DNA from: Atrichornis clamosus
Taxonomy: Eukaryota; Chordata; Aves; Passeriformes; Menuridae
NCBI GenBank assembly: GCA_013400975.1
Contig: WBMZ01004675.1
Location: 58,562-122,561 of the forward strand
Length of the DNA: 64,000 nucleotides
Direction: 5' to 3'
Shown here: positions 61,801-64,000 of the stretch, one piece after another
Position numbering within the stretch: position 1 is the stretch's first letter
Layout: the number at the start of each line of letters is the position of its first letter
Program-made: the position numbers and the translations under genes
The notes under the pieces: model-generated
What the model was told of the DNA's origin: nothing
What the model saw: the letters and a program-made list of their open reading frames with translations, nothing else
Database searches by the model: none

Positions 61801-63983
61801 TAAGCATTTAGGAAAACAAGTTGAACTCTTCCCCTGAACAGACCTGTGTGACTAGCTTAGACTAAATAGTTAACTAGTAGAGAATTAGTATTGTGCAAGA
61901 GAAGTAAAAAAATTTTAAAAAGTCTCTTGCTTGTCTAAAGACAACTCTAAAATCTTTTGCTTGAGTCTAAATCTTGCATTTAAACAGAATTTAATTATCA
62001 AAATATCCCTTTTGTCAAGCCTTGGATATTCTCTCTATGGTGTTCAGCATTTCCATGAAAGGATGGCTTCTCCTATTTAACTTCTCTGTCCCAATATACT
62101 CCACTTACTCCCAGATGTTGCTCTCAACACAAGACCTGAGATTCTCTCAGCCACCAGCCCACTCATCGCATTCCTCCTGCCCATCCTTGATGGCCTGTGT
62201 TATTTTTCTTGGCTTACCCTGTCATCACCCCAGTGCTCTTTAATCACATTTTTTTGCTGGTCTCTGTGACAATTTTGCAGTCCTCAGATAAAGCCTATTG
62301 GTAGTATAAAACAGTATCTCATGTACTATCTACTGTTTAGTCAGCTGCTATACAGACAGAGACTCATATCCAGCAGAACAAAAATTAAGTTGTTCTATTT
62401 TCTTACAGCTGTTGCAAGGACTGACAATACATGTATGTCACATTTGAATTACTTCACAGGGCTGCATATTACTGCTAAGAAGAAAAGTATGTAAAAAGAT
62501 TTCAAGACAAATGTAATGAAAACAAATGTAAAATGAAAATAAATGTAAAAATGAATCCTAAAATAATTTCACTCTTAATTGCTGCTGAGTTTCACAGTAT
62601 CAAACTTCCAAGAGGAAATTTGTACAAGATAGAAGTACTCATGACAGAATTTTTATGTGGAAAAACAGTGGGGTTTTTTCAGGAAGGAGAAGTGAGAGAA
62701 TTTTTTCAACTGCAACCAAAAAGGAAGGCAATGAAAGTACACTTTTCACAGCAAAGGAACAACCATGAATTTAAGCATATAAAACATCCAATAGTAATAT
62801 TTTACAATATTAAATGCTGAAGAAAATGTTGCATTAACTTTTCAATTTATCCTATCCACTGTCTCTCCCTTCTCTGTCCCATTTTAATGATCCCATCATA
62901 CTGCAAGAAGTAGGGCATAATAAGGAAATGAAATAGTTGATTTCACTTAGTGTAGCCAGTAGAAAAGATGCTACATGGTCATAGAAAATTAAATATTTTT
63001 TTTGTTTCAATTTTTTATTTTTCTGTACAACAAGAGGCAATTTTTTACAGTCAAAATTCATGAGCTTTGAATTGCTATAGGCTATAATTTTATCACATAT
63101 TACTGTCAAAGTACCTATGTGATTTTCTGGAGATGGTGAAACATCATTTTGTTCTACTAGCTGTGTAGGCAACAGCAGAAACACATGATTTTCCACAGGT
63201 GAAAATCTGTAATTTCCCCACTAGACTAATTAAAGGTGTTTTTTCAGGACCTGATAAAAATAAAAGTATCATCAATTAGAACTAAGCAGCTAGTTAATGG
63301 ACTGCTTGATGCCATGAACAGGACATGGACTATTGCCTTCTGGAAGGGGATTTCAGTCTAAAACTGGAAGACAGTTTACCCACAAACACTACTCTTCACA
63401 CAGCCTAGAAGATAGCCAGTTCTTTAATCACAAGCTAATTAGAACTGATTGGTTTCATTGCTAAAATTGCTAAATTAGGGACATTCCAGACGCTCACTCC
63501 TTTAGCAGGTTGGCTGTACACACTCCATTGGCAGCACTCTCCCAGCTGCACATAACCCATCCTCACCGGGGCAAAACAGTGACAATCACCAACTTGAAGA
63601 AAAGTTCCCTTCTCGGCAGTGCTGTCCCTTTCGGATAGAGAGAATCAATTTGCTCTACTTGCTCCCCCTGTGTGAATCAGGACAATTATCTACAAAGAGC
63701 TGAGGAGAGAGACAGAGGAGGCTTGTCTGGAGATGGTAATTTGGAGGCGGAGGGAAGTAAATATGCTGTCAGAGCTTTTGCAACCAATTTGAGAATTATG
63801 GCTGAGACGTTAAATTTGACGGTGCTGAACAAGATGTTTGTGACTAAGCAACAAACAACACAGAAACGTATAAAGGTTCCCACAGTACACTTTAGGCATC
63901 TAATATTAAAGAGTAGTCAAAAACATGTTTAACTGCATAAACACCTTTAAAACTCAATACTCTACCAAAATATCTGAAGTATT

Positions 63984-64000
63984 GTGGTGGGTTTGTGTTT
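63984..64000 (-). mobile_element. Possible edge of another LTR at the window end
   Basis: The last bases, TGTGGTGGGTTTGTGTT, resemble the start of a reverse-oriented LTR of the family seen at 29060 (TGTAGTGGTTTGAGCC). Only 17 bases are available and G/T-rich simple sequence would look the same. Confidence 0.2.

Larger units (their letters stand above)
51771..64000 (-). other. GRM8: GRM8 intron upstream of the exon (partial)
   Basis: This is AT-rich non-coding sequence that runs off the right edge. The preceding GRM8 exon should end in the residues before GLERIARD; I did not see it. The stretch holds short tandem repeats at 55.4 and 58.8 kb and slightly more GC-rich unclassified segments near 53.55-53.75, 54.64-55.30 and 63.48-63.75 kb. 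Every open frame here is short, starts arbitrarily and shows no recognisable domain. Confidence 0.75.

Noticed and set aside
62852..63196. 114-codon minus-strand frame on the GRM8 strand
   Set aside because: Does not resemble any mGluR segment and lacks matching splice sites.
1..64000. The intronic microRNA miR-592 known from mammalian GRM8
   Set aside because: I looked for its mature sequence or complement and did not see it.
1..64000. Bacterial or phage systems, CRISPR, tRNA and rRNA genes
   Set aside because: Base composition, CR1 and LTR content, and a spliced GPCR exon show vertebrate intronic DNA; no such genes are visible.

Overview
This is vertebrate, almost certainly avian and probably passerine, nuclear DNA. 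It is AT-rich and nearly gene-free. It carries several CR1 non-LTR retrotransposon fragments and two solo LTRs of an endogenous-retrovirus family that I recognise from songbird genomes, plus scattered microsatellites. There are no operons, bacterial genes, CRISPR arrays, tRNAs or rRNAs.

The one gene part I can identify with confidence is a single 201-bp exon on the minus strand (51570-51770). It encodes part of the extracellular glutamate-binding domain of a group III metabotropic glutamate receptor, best matched to GRM8. It has a clean polypyrimidine-AG acceptor, a GTAAGT donor and phase 1 boundaries on both sides. The rest of the window therefore reads as the two very large introns flanking this exon: 51771-64000 is upstream and 1-51569 is downstream in the sense of transcription. 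I looked for the neighbouring GRM8 exons and did not recognise them.

Layout from left to right. At 3349-3716 there is an unassigned plus-strand open frame with an acceptor-like AG before it and AATAAA after its stop, a possible terminal exon of an undescribed transcript. Simple repeats lie at 7.6 kb and 9.4-9.6 kb. A CR1 3' end lies at 11.04-11.5 kb, and a perfect 63-bp tandem duplication with a hairpin at 12.6 kb. A complete solo LTR lies at 18040-19129 on the plus strand with CTCTC target-site duplications. An old CR1 copy at 28.9-31.1 kb is split by a second, minus-strand solo LTR (29060-30039, AGTGG duplications), and that LTR contains a 429-base assembly gap. Further CR1 pieces lie at 33.9, 35.3, 36.2, 47.1 and 49.5 kb. 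The GRM8 exon is at 51.6 kb, followed by intron to the end.

The repeats record the order of events: the older CR1 copy at 29-31 kb was in place before the LTR landed in it. Six of the seven CR1 pieces and one LTR are antisense to GRM8. The gapped LTR is in the sense direction and carries an AATAAA on the GRM8 strand. I found no convincing new multi-gene system. The best candidates for something undescribed are the 3.3-kb putative terminal exon and the nested, partly unassembled LTR.
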